Positions 34,938-49,180 are shown, numbered from the stretch's first letter. The stretch: 64,000 nucleotides of DNA from Cyrtodaria siliqua (GCA_037043455.1 JAWPHD010005117.1:106429-170428), one strand, 5' to 3'. Notes: generated by a model not told the origin, from the sequence alone. Made by a program: numbers and translations.

Positions 34938-37900
34938 TTTGTATTGTCTATAGGGACGTTATTAACAGAAGCCGTCTGTATTGTCCATAGGACATTATTG
35001 ACAGATGTCGTCTGTGTTGTCCATAGTGGCCTTATTGACAGATGCCGCCTATATTGTCTATTATGACCTTATTGACAGATGCCGTCTGTATTGTCTATAG
35101 GGAATTTATTGAAAGATGCCGTATGTATTATCTGTAGCGGAAGTATTGACAGATGCCGTCTGTACTGTTTATAGGGACCTTATTGATAGATGGAGTAAGT
35201 ATTGTCTATAGGGACATTATTGACAGATGCCGTCTGTGTTTTCTATAGGGACGTTATTGACAGATGTCGTCTGGTGTATTGTTTATAAGGGCCTTATTGA
35301 CACATGCCGTATAAATTGTCTGTTGAGGCATTATTGACAGATGCTGTCTGTATTGTCTATAGGTACCTTATTGACAGAATGCGTCAGTATTGTCTGTAGG
35401 TGCCATATCGACAGATGCCGTCTGTACTGTTTATAGGGACCTTATTGACAAATATTGACTGTATTGTCTGTAGAGACCTTATTGACTGATGCCTTCTGTA
35501 TTGTCTATAGGGACCTAATTGACAAATGCCGTGTGTATTGTCTATAGGAACCTTTGTAATATATGGCGTAAGTATTGTCTATAGGGACCTTATTGACAGA
35601 ATGCGTCAGTATTGTCTAAAGGCGCATTATTGACAGATGCCGTATGTACTGTTTATAGGGACCTTATTGACAGATGCCGACTGTATTGTCTGTAGGGACC
35701 TTATTGACAGATGTCGTCTGTATTGTCTAAAGGAACTTTATTGACGGATGCCGTCTGTATTGTCTATAAAGACCTTATTGAAAGATGCTGTCTGTATTGT
35801 CCAAAGGGGCATTATTGACATATGCCGTCTCTGTTGTCCATAGGGACCTTCTTGACAGATGCCGTCTGTATTGTCTATAGGGACCTTATTGACAGATGCC
35901 GTCTGTATTGTCTTTTGGGACTTAATTGGCTGATGGCGGCAGTATTGGCTATAGGATTATGTACCGTATGTACTGTTTATAGGGACCTTATTGACAGATA
36001 CCGTCTGTATTGTCTATAGGGACCTTATTGGCACATGCCGTCTGTATTGTCTGTAGGGACCTTCATGTCAGATGCCGTCTGTATTGTCTATAGGGACCTT
36101 ATTGACAGATGACGTCTGTATTGTCTGTAGGGGCATTAGTGACAGATTGCTTCTGTATTGTCGATAGGGGCATTAATGACAGATGCCGTATGTACCTTTT
36201 GTAGGGACTTTATTGACAGACGCCGTCTGTACTGTCTATAGGGACCTTATTGACAGATGCCGTCTGTATTGTCAATAAGGAGCTTATTGACAGATGCCAT
36301 CTGCATTGTCTGTAGGGACCTTATTGACAGATGCCGTCTGTATTGTATGTAGGGTCATTATTGACAGATGCTGTCTATATTATCTATAGGGGCATTATTG
36401 ACAGATGCAGTCTGTATTGTTTAAAGGGAATTTATGAACAGATGCCGTCTGTATTGTCTATAGGGACCTTATTGGCAGATGCCGTCTTTATTGTCTATAA
36501 AGACCTTATTGAAAGATGCCGTCTGTATTGTCCATCGGGGCATTATCAGATGGCGTCTGTATTGTCTATAGGGATGACCTTATTGACAGATGCCGTCTGT
36601 ATTGTCTATAAGGAGCTTATTGACAGATGCCATCTGCATTGTCTGTAGGGACCCTATTGACAGATGCCGTCTGTATTGTATGTAGGGTCATTATTGACAG
36701 ATGCTGTCTGTATTATCTATAGGGGCATTATTGACAGATGCAGTCTGTACTGTTTATAGGGAATTTATTAACAGATGCCGTCTGTATTGTCTATAGTGAC
36801 CTTATTGGCAGATGCCTTCTGTATTGTCTATAAAGACCTTATTGAAAGATGCCGTCTGTATTGTCCATCGGGGCATTATCAGATGGCGTCTGTATTGTCT
36901 ATAGGGACCTTATTGACAGAATGCGTCAGTATTGTCTAAAGGCGCATTATTGACAGATGCCGTATGTACTGTTTATAGGGACCTTATTGACAGATGCCGA
37001 CTGTATTGTCTGTAGGGACCTTATTGACAGATGTCGTCTGTATTGTCTATAGGAACTTTATTGACGAATGCCGTCTGTATTGTCTATAAAGACCTTATTG
37101 AAAGATGCTGTGTGTATTGTCCAAAGGGGCATTATTGACAGATGCCGTCTCTGTTGTCCATAGGGACCTTCTTGACAGATGCCGTCTGTATTGTCTATAG
37201 GGATCTTATTGACAAATGACACCTTTATTGTCGATAGGGACCTTATTGACCGATGCCGTCTGTATTGTCTTTTGGGACTTTATTGGCTGATGGCGGCAGT
37301 ATTGGCTATAGGATTATGTACCGTCTGTACTGTTTATAGGGACCTTATTGACAGATACCGTCTGTTTTGTCTATAGGGACCTTATTGACAGATGCCGTAT
37401 GTACTGTTTATAGGGACCTTATTGACAGATGCCGACTGTATTGTCTGTAGGGACCTTATTGACAGATGTCGTCTGTATTGTCTATAGGAACTTTATTGAC
37501 GAATGCCGTCTGTATTGTCTATAAAGACCTTATTGAAAGATGCTGTCTGTATTGTCCAAAGGGGCATTATTGACAGATGCCGTCTCTGTTGTCCATAGGG
37601 ACCTTCTTGACAGATGCCGTCTGTATTGTCTATAGGGATCTTATTGACAAATGACACCTGTATTGTCGATAGGGACCTTATTGACAGATGCCGTCTGTAT
37701 TGTCTTTTGGGACTTTATTGGCTGATGGCGGCAGTATTGGCTATAGGATTATGTACCGTCTGTACTGTTTATAGGGACCTTATTGACAGATACCGTCTGT
37801 ATTGTCTATAGGGACCTTATTGGCACATGCCGTCTGTATTTTCTGTAGGGACCTTCATGTCAGATGCCGTCTGTATTGTCTATAGGGACCTTATTGACAG

Positions 37901-39836
37901 ATGACGTCTGTATTGTCTGTAGGGGCATTAGTGACAGATTGCTTCTGTATTGTCGATAGGGGCATTAATGACAGATGCCGTATGTACCTTTTGTAGGGAC
38001 TTTATTGACAGATGCCGTCTGTACTGTCTATAGGCACCTTATTGACAGATGCCGTCTGTATTGTCTATAAGGAGCTTATTGACAGATGCCATCTGCATTG
38101 TCTGTAGGGACCTTATTGACAGATGCCGTCTGTATTGTATGTAGGGTCATTATTGACAGATGCTGTCTGTATTATCTATAGGGGCATTATTGACAGATGC
38201 AGTCTGTACTGTTTATAGTGAATTTATTAACAGATGCCGTCTGTATTGTCTATAGGGACCTTATTGGCAGATGCCGTCTGTATTGTCTATAAAGACCTTA
38301 TTGAAAGATGCCGTCTGTATTGTCCACCGGGGCATTATCAGATGGCGTCTGTATTGTCTATAGGGATGACCTTATTGACAGATGCCGTCTGTATTGTCTA
38401 TAGGAGGACCTTATTGATAGATGCCGTCTGTATTGTCTATAGGGAGCTTATTGACATATGCCGTCTGTATTGTCTGTATGGGCATTATTGACAGATGCTC
38501 TCTTTATTTTCCGCAGGGACCTTGTTTACAGATGGCGTCAGTATTGTCTATAGGGACCTTATTGACAGATGGCGTCAATATTGTCTATAGGGGCATTATT
38601 GACAAAGGCCGTCTGTACTGTTTATAGGGACCTTATTGATAAAGGCCGTCTGTTTTGTCAATAGTGGCGTTATTGACAGATGTCATCTGTATTGTATATA
38701 GGGACCTTATTGACAGATGTCGTTTATATTTCAAATAGGGACCATTTTGACAGGTAGCATCAGTTTTTTTCTATTGGGACCTTATTGAAAGATTGTGTCA
38801 TTATTATCTGTAGGTACCTTACTGACAGATGATGCCGCCAGTATTGTTGATTGGGACCTTATTGGCTGATAGAGTCAGTATTTTCTTAAGGGACCTTATT
38901 GACGGATAGTTTTTTTGTCAATAGGGAAGACCGTATTGACAGATGTTAATACGGAACTTATTGACAGATGTCAATAGGGACCTTAATGACACATAGAGTG
39001 ACTATTTTCTTAAGGGACCTTATTAGCAGATGGTTTTTGTTTTGCCAATAGGGACCTAATTGACAGATGTCAATAGGGACCTTATTAACAGATAGAGTCA
39101 GCATTTCCTAAAAAATGGTGTTTCTTTTGTCAATAGGGACCTTATTGAGAGATGTCAGTAGGGATCTTTTTGGTAGATAGAGTCATTATTTTCTGAAGAG
39201 ACCTTATTGACACACGGTGTTTGTTTTGTCAACATGGACCTTATTGACAGATTGACAGATGGCGTCAGGATGGTCTGTAGGTTCGTTATGGACAGACATA
39301 GTCTGTGTTGTCTATAGAGAGCATATTGACGCATGGCGTAAATATTGTTGAAAGGGATCTTATTGATAGATGGCGTCTTTATTGTACATAGGTACATTGT
39401 TGACAAATGAAGTTTTTATTGGATACAGGTACCCATGTTGATGGATTGTGCCTATATTGACTATAAGGACCGTATTGACAGATTACGTACACACTGTCTA
39501 TAGGGACCTTTTTGACAGATGGTTTCAGTATTTTCAATAGGGACGTTATCGACAGATGACGTCAGTATGGTCTATACGGACCATATTTACAGGTGGCGTC
39601 ATTACTGTTGATAGAGTATCTTATCGACAGATGGCGTCAATATTGTTGATAGAGACCTTATTGACAGATCGCTTCAGTATTGTATATATGGACCTTATTG
39701 ACAGATTTTGCCATCATTGTTGATTGGGACCTTATTGACAGATAACCTCAGTATTTTTATCAGGAACTTATTAAGAGAGTGTGCTTGTTTGGTCAATAAC
39801 GACGTTATTGATACATGGAGTTAGTGTGGTCTATCC
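34920..39836 (-). repeat. Satellite S2 array, 37-bp monomer, - orientation
   Basis: Inverted continuation of the left S2 array. Monomer-level order is conserved far from the axis: the unusual stretch at about 30125-30230 has its inverted partner at about 39735-39836, roughly equidistant from 34919 and about 95% identical by eye. Contains its own duplications (for example a 435-bp block at about 37180 and 37615). Confidence 0.97.
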
Positions 39837-39837
39837 T

Positions 39838-40500
39838 ATTATCCTAAGGGGCAATATCAACAGCCATAGATAACACTGTCCTAAGGGGCCATATCAACAG
39901 CTATCGATAATACGGTTCTCAGGGGCCATATCAACAGCTATCGATAACACTGTCCTCAGGGGCTATATCAACAGCTATCGATAACAATGTCCTGAGGGGT
40001 CATGTCAACAGCTATCGATAACACTGTCCTTAGGGGCCATATCAACAGCTATCGATAAAACTGTCCTCAAGGGCCATATTAACAGCTATCGATAACACTG
40101 TCCTAAGGGGCAATATCAATAGCTATCGATAACACTGTCCTTAGGGGCAATATCAACAGCTATCGATAACACTGTCCTCTGGGGCCATATCAACAGCTAT
40201 CGATAGTACTGTCCTTAGAGACAATATCAACAGTTATCGATTCCACTGTCCTAAGGGGTAATATCAATAGCTATCGATAACACTGTCCTCATGGGCTATA
40301 TCAACAGCTATCGATAACACTGTCCTAAGGGGCAATATCAACAGCTATCGATAAACTGTCCTCAGGGGCCATATCAACAGCTATCGATAACACTGTCCTA
40401 AAGGGCAATATCAACAGCTAGCGATAGTACTGTCCTCATGGGCCATATCAACAGCTATCGATAACACTGTCCTCATGGGCTATATCAACAACCAACGTTA
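39838..40500 (-). repeat. Homogeneous S1 subfamily (S1b)
   Basis: About 18 monomers of 37 bp on -, reading on + as 'aacagctatcgataacactg' then 'tcctcaggggccatatc'. Units are far more alike than elsewhere in S1 and carry the self-complementary TATCGATA. Confidence 0.95.
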
Positions 40501-43500
40501 CTACTGTACTTAGGGGCAATATCAGTAGCTGCCATTAGTAGTGTCATCAGGGCCAATATCAACAGCTGTCGTTAGTACTGTCCTAATGGGCAATGTCAAC
40601 AGCTGGCGTAAGTACTGCCCTCAGGGCCAACAACATTAGCTAGCAACAACATTAGCTAGCATTAGTAGTGTCCTCGTGGCCAATATCAACAGATAGCGTA
40701 AGAACTGACCTCATGGGAGTATCAACAGCCAGCGTTTAAACATCCATAGGGATATTATCTAAATCTAGCGATAGTTCTAAGGGGCAATATCAACAGCGTT
40801 AGTACTGTCCTCTGTGGCCATATCAACAGCTAGTTTTAGTACCGTCCATAGGGGCAGTATCAACAGCTATCGGTCAATATCAACAGCTGGCGTTTGTACC
40901 GTCCTTAGGGGCAATATCAGCAGTTGGCGTTAGTACTGTCCTCAGAGGCCATATACACAGCTAGGTTTAGTATTGTCCTCTGGGGCCATATCAACACCTA
41001 ATTTTAGTACCGTTCCTAGGGGCAGTATCAACAGCTAGAGATAATACTGTCCTAAGGGCCAATATCAACAGCTGGCGTTAGTACTGTCCTCAGGTGCTAT
41101 ATCAACAGCTAGGTTTATTACTGTCCCCAGGGGCAATATCAACAGCTAGGGTTAGTTCTATCTTAAGGGACAATATCAACAGCTGACGTTAGTACTGTCC
41201 TCTGTTGCCATATCAACAGCTAGTTTTAGTACCGTCCCAAGGAGCAATATCAACAGCTAGCGATAGTACTGTCCTAAGGGCCAATATCAACAGCTGGTGT
41301 TAGTACTGTCCTCAGGGGCTATATCAACAGCTAGGTTTATTACTGTCCTCGGGGGCAATACCAACAGCTAGGGTTAGTTCTATCTTAAGGGGCAATATCA
41401 ACAGCTGACGTTAGTACTGTCCTCTGGGGCCATATGAACAGCTAGTTTTAGTACTGGCCCTAGGGCAATATCAGCAGCTATCGATAGTAGAGTCCTCAGG
41501 GGCCATATCAACAGCTAGCGTTATTACAGTTCTAAGGGGCAATATCAGCGGCTAGGTTTAGGACTATCCTAAGGGGCAATATCAACAGCTGGCGTTAGTA
41601 CTGTCCTTAGGGGCAATATCAACAGCTAGCGTTAGTACCATCTTAAGGGGCAATATCAACAGCTGGCGTTAGTACTGTCCTCAGGGGCAATATCAGCAGC
41701 TGGAGTTAGTACTGTCCTCATAGGCAATATAAACAGCTAGGATTAGTACTGTCCTCTGGGCCATATCAACAGCTAGTTTTAGTACCGTCCCTAGGGGCAG
41801 TATCAACAGCTAGCGATAGTACTGTCATAAGGGCCAATATCAACAGCTGGCGTTAGTACTGTCCCCAGGTACTATATCAACAGCTAGGTTTATTACTGTC
41901 CCCAGGGGTAATATCAACAGCTAGGGTCGGCTATATCTTAATGGACAATATCAACAGCTGACGTTAGTACCTTCCTCTGGGGCCATATCAACTGCTAGTT
42001 TTAGTACTGTCCTAAGGGGCAATATCAGCAGCTAGCGATAGTACTGTCCTATCGGTCAATATCAACAGCTAGATTTATTACTGTCCTCAGGGGCAATATC
42101 AACAGCTAGGGTTAGTTCTATCTTCAGGGGCAATATCAACAGCTGACGTTAATACTGTCGTCAAGGGCCATCTCAACAGCTAGTTTTAGTCATGTCCCTA
42201 GGGGCAATATCAGCAGCTAGCGATAGTAAAGTCCTCAGAGTCCATATTTACAGCTAGCGTTATTACTGTTCTTAGGAGCAATATCAACCACTACGTTTAG
42301 TACTCTCCTCTGGGGCAATATCAACAGCTTTATAGTGTCCTAAGGCGCAATATCAACACCTAGAGTTAGTACTATCCTCAGGGGCCATATCAACAGCTAG
42401 CGTTATTATTGTTCTAAGAGGCAATATCAACGGCTAGGTTAAGGACTATCCTAAGGGGCAATATCAACATCTGGCGTTAGTACCATCTTAAGGGACAATA
42501 TCAACAGCTGTCGTTAGTACTGTCCTCAGGGGCCATATCAACATCTAGGTTTAGTACCGTCCTTAGAGGCAATATCAGCAGCTAGCGATAGTACTGTCCT
42601 AAGGGTCAATATCAACAGCTGGTGTTAGTATTGTCCTCAGGGGCCATATCAACAGCTGGCGTTAGTACTGTCCTTAGGTTCAATATCAACAGCTAGCGTT
42701 AGTACTATCTTAAGGGGCAATATCAACAGCTGGCGTAATTACTGTCCTCAGGGGAGGGTAAACAGCTAGAATTAGTGATATCCTCAGGGGCCATATCAAC
42801 ATCTAGCGTTATTACTGTTCTAAGGGCCATATCAACATCTAGCATTAATATTTTTCTCAGGGCATTATCAACAGCTAAGGTTATACTTACTTTTAGTACT
42901 ATTCTACAGGGCAATATCAGCTGGCGTTAGTACTGTCCTCTGGGGTCATATCAACAGCTAGTTTTAGTACCGTCGCTGGGGGCAGTATCAACAGCTAGCG
43001 AAAGTACTTTCCTAAGGGCCAGTATCAACAGCTAGTGTTAGTACTGTCCTCAGGGGCTATATCAACAGCTAGCGTTATTATTGTTCTAAGGGGCAATACC
43101 AACGGCTAGTTTTAGTACTGTCCTAAGGGGCAATATCAGCAGCTAGCGATAGTACTGTCCTATCGGTCAATATCAACAGCTATGTTTATTACTGTCCTCA
43201 GGGGCTATATCAACAGCTAGGTTTCAGGGGCAATATCAACAGCTAGGGTTAGTCTTAAGGGGTAATATCAACAGCTGACGTTAGTACTGTCCTCTGGGGC
43301 CATATGCACAGCTAGTTTTAGTACTCTCCCCAGGAACAATATCAGTAGATATCGATAGTAAAGTCCTCAGGAGCCATATCAACAGCTAGGGTTATTACTG
43401 TTCGTAGGGACAATAGCATAGCTACGTTAATGCTGTCCTCAAGGGCAATATCAGCAGCTTAATAATATCCTGAGGGGCAATATCAACACCTTGAATTAGT

Positions 43501-45650
43501 ACTATCCTGAGGGGCCATATCAACAGCTAGCGTTATTACTGTTCTAATATCAGCGTCTAGGTTTAGGACTATCCTAAGGGACAATATCAACAGCTGGCGT
43601 TAGTACTGTACTTAGGGGCAATATCAACTGCTAGCGTTAGTACCACTTAAGGGGCAATATCAACAGCTGGCGTTAGTACTGTCCTCAGGGGCCATATCAA
43701 CAGTTAGGTTTAGTACCGTCTTTAGAGGCAATATCAGCAGCTAGCGATAGTACTGTCTTAAGGGTCAATATCAACAGCTGGTATGAGTACTGTCGTCAAG
43801 GGCCATATCAACAGCTAGGTTTAATACTGTCCTCAGGGGCAATATCAACAGCTAGGATTAGTACTGTCCTCAATATCAACAGTCTGCGTTAGTATGGTCC
43901 TCAGTGGCAATATCAACAGCCAGCGTTAGTACTGTCCTGAAGTGCTATACCAACAACTAACGTCAGTACTGTCCTCAGTGGCAATATCAACAGCTAGCGT
44001 TAGTACTGTCCTAAGGTGAATTATCAACAGCTAGCGTTAATAATGTCCTCAGTGGCACTATCACACGCTAGTGTTCGAACTATCCTCAGGTGCAATATCA
44101 ACAGCTAGTCAGTAACATGCACAGGTATCAACAGCTATCATATGTACTGTCCATATGGAAACAAACAGCTAGTGTCTTTAACATCCACATGTGCACTATC
44201 ATCAGCCTTTGTTTTAACCACCATAGAGATACTATGATGAGCGTTAGTACTGTCCTCAGAGGCAACATCAACGGGTAACATTAGTACTGTCCTCAAATAC
44301 AATATCAACAGCTAGTGGTAGTACTGTCCTCCGAGGCAATATCAACAGCCAGCGTTAGTACTGCCGTCATTGGCAATGTCAACAGCCAGCGTTAATACTG
44401 GCCCCAGGGGCAATATCAATACAGTGAGCGTTATTATTGTTCTAAGGGAAGTATCGACATCTAGCGTTAGTACTGCCTTCAGGGGCAATCTCAATATATG
44501 TCGTTAGTATTTGCCTCATTGGCAATATCAACAGCCAGAGTTAGTACTGTCCTCATGGACACTGTTAACAGCCAGCGTTATTAATGTCCTCAGGGGAAGT
44601 ATAAACAGCCAGCGTTAGTACTGTTCTTAGGGGCAATATCAACAGCCACCGTTAGTACTGTCCTAAGGGGCAACATCAATATCCAGTGTGAGTAAAGTCC
44701 ACAGGGTCTGTAATCAACAGCTATCGTTAGTACTGTTCTCATGGGCAATATCAACAGCTAACGTTAGTACTGCCCAAAGGGGCAACATCAACAGCCAGCG
44801 TTAGTACTGTCCTAATGGGCAATATCAACAGCCAGCGTTAGTAATGTCCTCAGGGACAATATCAACAGCCTGCGTTAGTATTGTCCTCAGTGTCAAAATC
44901 AATAGCTAGAGTTAGTAATGTGCTCATGAGAAATATCAACAGGTAGCGTTAAGACTGTCATAATGGGATATATCCACAGCTAGCGTTAGAACTGTCCCCA
45001 GGGTCAATATCAACAGCTAGCATTAGTTTTGTCCTCATGGAAATATCAACAGCTAGCTTAAACACTGTCCTCATTGGCGATATCAATAGCCACTTATATT
45101 ACTGCCCTAAAGGGAAATATCAACAGGTAGCGTTTATACTGTCTTCTGGGCCAATTTCAACATATAGCGTTAGTACCGCTTTCTAGAGGCAATATCAACT
45201 GCTACCGTAAGTACCGTCCGCAGAGGCAATATCAGCAGCTAGCGTTAGTACTGTCCTCAAAGGCAATATCAACTGCCTGCGTTGGTATTGTCCTCGAGGG
45301 CAATATCAACAGCCAGCGTTTGTATTGTCCTAAGTGTAATACCAACAGTTATGGTTAGTAATGTCCTCGGGGGCGTTATCAAGAGCTAGCTGTAGAACTA
45401 CAATATCAACAGCTATTGTCGTTAACATCCACATGTACAATATCAACAGCCAGCGTCTTATAGGGATACTATCAACAGCTAGAGTTAGTACCGTCCACAA
45501 GTCAATATCAACAGGTAGCGTTAGTCCTGTCCTCAGGGGCAATGTCAACAGCTAGCGTTAGTACTGTCCTCAGAGGCAATATCAACAGCTAGCGTTAGTA
45601 CTGTCCTCAGGGGCAATATCGCCGGCTAGCGTTAGTCCTGTCCTAAAACG
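40500..45650 (-). repeat. Satellite S1 array, - orientation
   Basis: Inverted S1 monomers ('agcgttagtactgtcctcag' on +). The portion about 40.8-43.8 kb shares the higher-order order of 23.6-25.65 kb in inverted form, including the aberrant monomer with 'ttctatcttaagg'. Becomes diverged and irregular after about 43.9 kb. Confidence 0.96.
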
Positions 45651-45699
45651 AATACAGTCAGTACTTCTAAACTCTACGAAAATATCACCTATTGGCTTC

Positions 45700-48390
45700 C
45701 ATGGCTTTTGTACTGTCCTCAAGGACAATTTCAAGAATTAGCGTCACTAAAGTCTTGAAGGACAAAATAAATTGCTTAGGTCACTTCCTTGAAAGACCAA
45801 AGGGACAATATAGTCATATCCTTAAACGGTTTCTCACCAGTGTGTATGCATACTTGTCTTTTCGTTTACCCTACCTGTTTGCAAGCAATGTTTTTTCCCT
45901 AAGTGAGTTCGTTTCCGAGGAAGGCTTTGCTGGCATGTTGTCACTGATTAACACAGAATTACAGCAAAATGTATAAGGAGCATAATTATATAGGGTGTGG
46001 CCCTTCCTGTACATAGGCCTGGTCAACGGCTTTACATCCCCTACGAAGGATGGCAGTTTCACAGTATATGTACCTTGCCCGAATAGTGAACGGTCATTCA
46101 TCAAAAGCGGCTGTCATGATAATCAGAAATGAATGTGTGTAGTTTAAAAAAAAAGAACAGTGGGCTAGCACATCTCCCCATAACCTGAGACGGGTGGACA
46201 GAGTAAATTCCCCGCACCTCGTCTTGTTTCGTACTTGGAAACTCAACCTACTCACATATCTGACGTTTGCCTGTTAACGTTATCGATTTGTGTTAGCTGT
46301 GTTCGGGTTTAAGTTTCAAAACACAGAATACGTGACAGGGCGAGATATTTCGAAATGTAAAAATTCCAGAGATATTCACCTGAAAAACATCAACTAGTCG
46401 TACGAAAATGTCTAGATCGATGAGGTATTCTTCTCTTTTGTGAGTTTCATGCATGCACGCTTGGTTGTTAACGTTTAATCTATTGCTGTATGGCGACTGT
46501 TTATGCATGCATTGCTTGATCTCTTCATAAACCTGTCTTGATATGGTCGACCCTGATACCTACTTATTCTAAAAGGGCATCACAGTAACTCTGTTGTACG
46601 TATGCACCATAAGAGCTACTATTCTCGCTGCTAGAATATATCAAAAGTATTAATCAAGTCACATTGTACTAAGACATCATGTTCTTCCATATAAAGCTAC
46701 TGGTACTTTATAATGACAGAAAAATGTGTGGTATTTAAACTAAAGGATGTTTTTATTTTTAGAAATGGTCTGCTTTAATGTAATAAGGTTCTTTTAAATC
46801 GTGTGTCAGTACAGTCCTCAGCGAAACAATAAACGGATACAGTCAATACTAATCTCTGTGAAAATATCACCTGCCAGCTTCTCTGGGTTCAGTACTGTCC
46901 TCAAGGACACTATCAATACAGCTAGCGTCAGTACAGTTCTGAGGGACATAATAAACTGCTTAGGTGAATTGATTGATACGCGAAAGGGACGATATATTCA
47001 TAAACTCTGATATTGTACCTTAAACGGTTTCTCACCAGTGTGTACGCACACTTGTCATTTCGCTAACTCTAACAATTGCAAGCAATGTTTTTTCCCGAGT
47101 GAGGGTTTTGGGCAAATGACCTTTCATTATTCGGGCAAGGTACTGTGAATCTTATGCCATCCTTTGAAGGAAATGTTAAGACGTAGACCAGTCCCATGTA
47201 GGAAGAGTCATACCTTATATATGCTCATGACATATCTCTTTGAATTTCTGTGTTAGTGAGGCAAAATGCCCGTGGAGCTTTCCTCAGAAAGGATGCTGCC
47301 ATGATAATTAGACTAGACCGTGTGCAGTATCTATAATTAGGCACAGCGGGGACAGCACCTCTCCCCTAATCTGAAAGGGGTGGGTAGAGTATGTCCCTCC
47401 CCGCAACCCCCACAACCCCCACCCCACACGAACATTGTTCTTATATAATATGCAGATTCCCTATGCATTTGTACATGGCTTGATAAGGTAACAAATAATA
47501 TACCAATAGTATTCATCAATTTACATGTAATTAATAAATCGTGTTCTTGCAAATAAACCGACTGGTACATTAAAGAAGGAAGAGGTGATAATTAAGCTAA
47601 AAAACAGTTTTGTTTTTTTAAAAATAGTAAGTGGTAATGTCTAGGCGATGTGAGAGATGTCTCTAACACCATTTAAGTGTAATTATTTTAAACAGTAGGC
47701 GAATGTGTGTATTCATGCAGGATAAAATCCAAATAAGTCACATATACTAAATCTTTATTTCGTTGATTGGTATAATATGGTATTTCTCCTGTATACTCAA
47801 TGTATCGGCTAATAGTTCAGTTAATTCCTAGGCACTAGTAACTTCTAATTAGAAAGTAGTAACTGCTTAGGAAATTTGAATTAAAAAAGAGCATACACAC
47901 TCATATCCACGATTAATGCGTAATTGCGGCTCTGGTATAGCAGTTAATTAGCACTAGTAACTTCTATTTTGCTAAAATGAGTAACTAGGCATATTCGGAA
48001 AATTAAAGGACAATAGAAACATCTCTCACATCGCCTAATATCTTAATGTATGTAGCTTATATGGCTTCTCTCCTGTATGCATACTCACATTCGACTACTG
48101 TTTAAAAAAGTTAATTGAATTGATTTGTGTTTTAAGGAGCAACAACACATGAAAGTTTATATGGCGCCTAACAGGAACGAACGTGCCAGGCTCATCCTCC
48201 ATTTACATCAAGATAAAATATGAAGATTGGGCCTAGAACCTTCTTACCTGCAAAACTGCAGAATTGCTGCACATTCTATAATAGACACCCCATTTAGGAT
48301 TTTTTAAATAGGAGGCGACTGTGATTATTCATATAATGCGTCAAAACTTAATATGCAATATGTGACTTGTACGCGTTATGTGACAAAAAT
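45700..48390 (-). pseudogene. Decayed C2H2 zinc-finger block, right (inverted copy)
   Basis: On the minus strand two good finger remnants appear. One at about 47090-47010 reads 'GKKHCLQLLELAK', stop, 'QVCVHTGEKPFK'. One at about 45895-45815 reads 'TKRQVCIHTGEKPFK'. More linkers lie near 48075 ('SMHTGEKPYK') and 47785 ('YTGEIPY'). One linker remnant near 47708 is on + ('VCIHAG'). The block consists of two ~1.2-kb repeats plus outer sequence, and pairs with 27.3-29.4 kb: 'ggtagggtaaacgaaaagac' and 'cattaatcgtggatatg' occur inverted in both. Stops and lost cysteines rule out a working protein. Confidence 0.78.
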
Positions 48391-49180
48391 AGTTGTTGTT
48401 TTGTGCTTTGTGCATTTTGTTGTTGTTGCTGTTGAGTGTTGTGTTTTTTGGGGTGGAGGGGGCAGTGGTTGTGGGTTGGCTGTAAATAGTGTTTTTTAAA
48501 GATGCGCATCAACCCTTAACTTGAGTGCGTGCGTGAGTGCGTGTGTTTTGGTTATAACTTGTTTTTTTTAACTTGCGCTCCACCCCCAATGTCAAATCCT
48601 TTATCCGCCCCTGAGGAGGGTGCATGCTCCCCAGATTTTTTCTAAAGTAAGTTGACTTTATTTTTAATGGATTTATGCAAACTGGATCCGCCCATGCCCC
48701 CACCCGACTGCCTAACTAACAAACAAAGATCAATCAAAGTACATACGTTTCAGATTTTAGGTAGGGGTGCTCCCGGTGCCCGCACTGGACCCGCCCCTAG
48801 ACCCATCCCAGTACAACCTGTACACCCCAACCAACAAAAGCTTACTATATGCATATAATTATTACTTTTCAGATTTTAGCCTGGTGCACCTATACCCCCC
48901 GGATCCGCCCTTGCCCTCCCCGATCCACGACCCACTTCTCACCCAATATATTTCTTTGCCTCGGTGTCAGTTTATGTCTGGTTACGGCACTTTGCGTGAA
49001 AGTTACTGCGTGAACGTTATGCATAGCATCATGACAGATGTATACTCCGTTTTTTATGAATTAGAGAATGTGTGCTAGGAATCGAAGACATTCCATGCCG
49101 ATATATTATATCCACCTTAGAACACGACATCCCAGACCATATCAGGACCCGATTTGCAATCAATTGTAACTAGAAGAACG
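48391..49180. other. No gene recognised
   Basis: Low-complexity GT and C-rich pieces. 'ctggatccgcccatgccccc' and 'cggatccgcccttgccct' recur near 48680 and 48900, suggesting a degenerate repeat. Open frames here are proline-rich artefacts. Confidence 0.5.

Noticed and set aside
29510..39836. CRISPR-like array
   Set aside because: Units are head-to-tail 37-bp monomers with no unique spacers between them, and the genome is eukaryotic.
45692..46104. Overlapping open frames of 77-94 codons on both strands
   Set aside because: The region is a decayed zinc-finger repeat unit. The conserved 'HTGEKPF' signature is in a different frame from both open frames.
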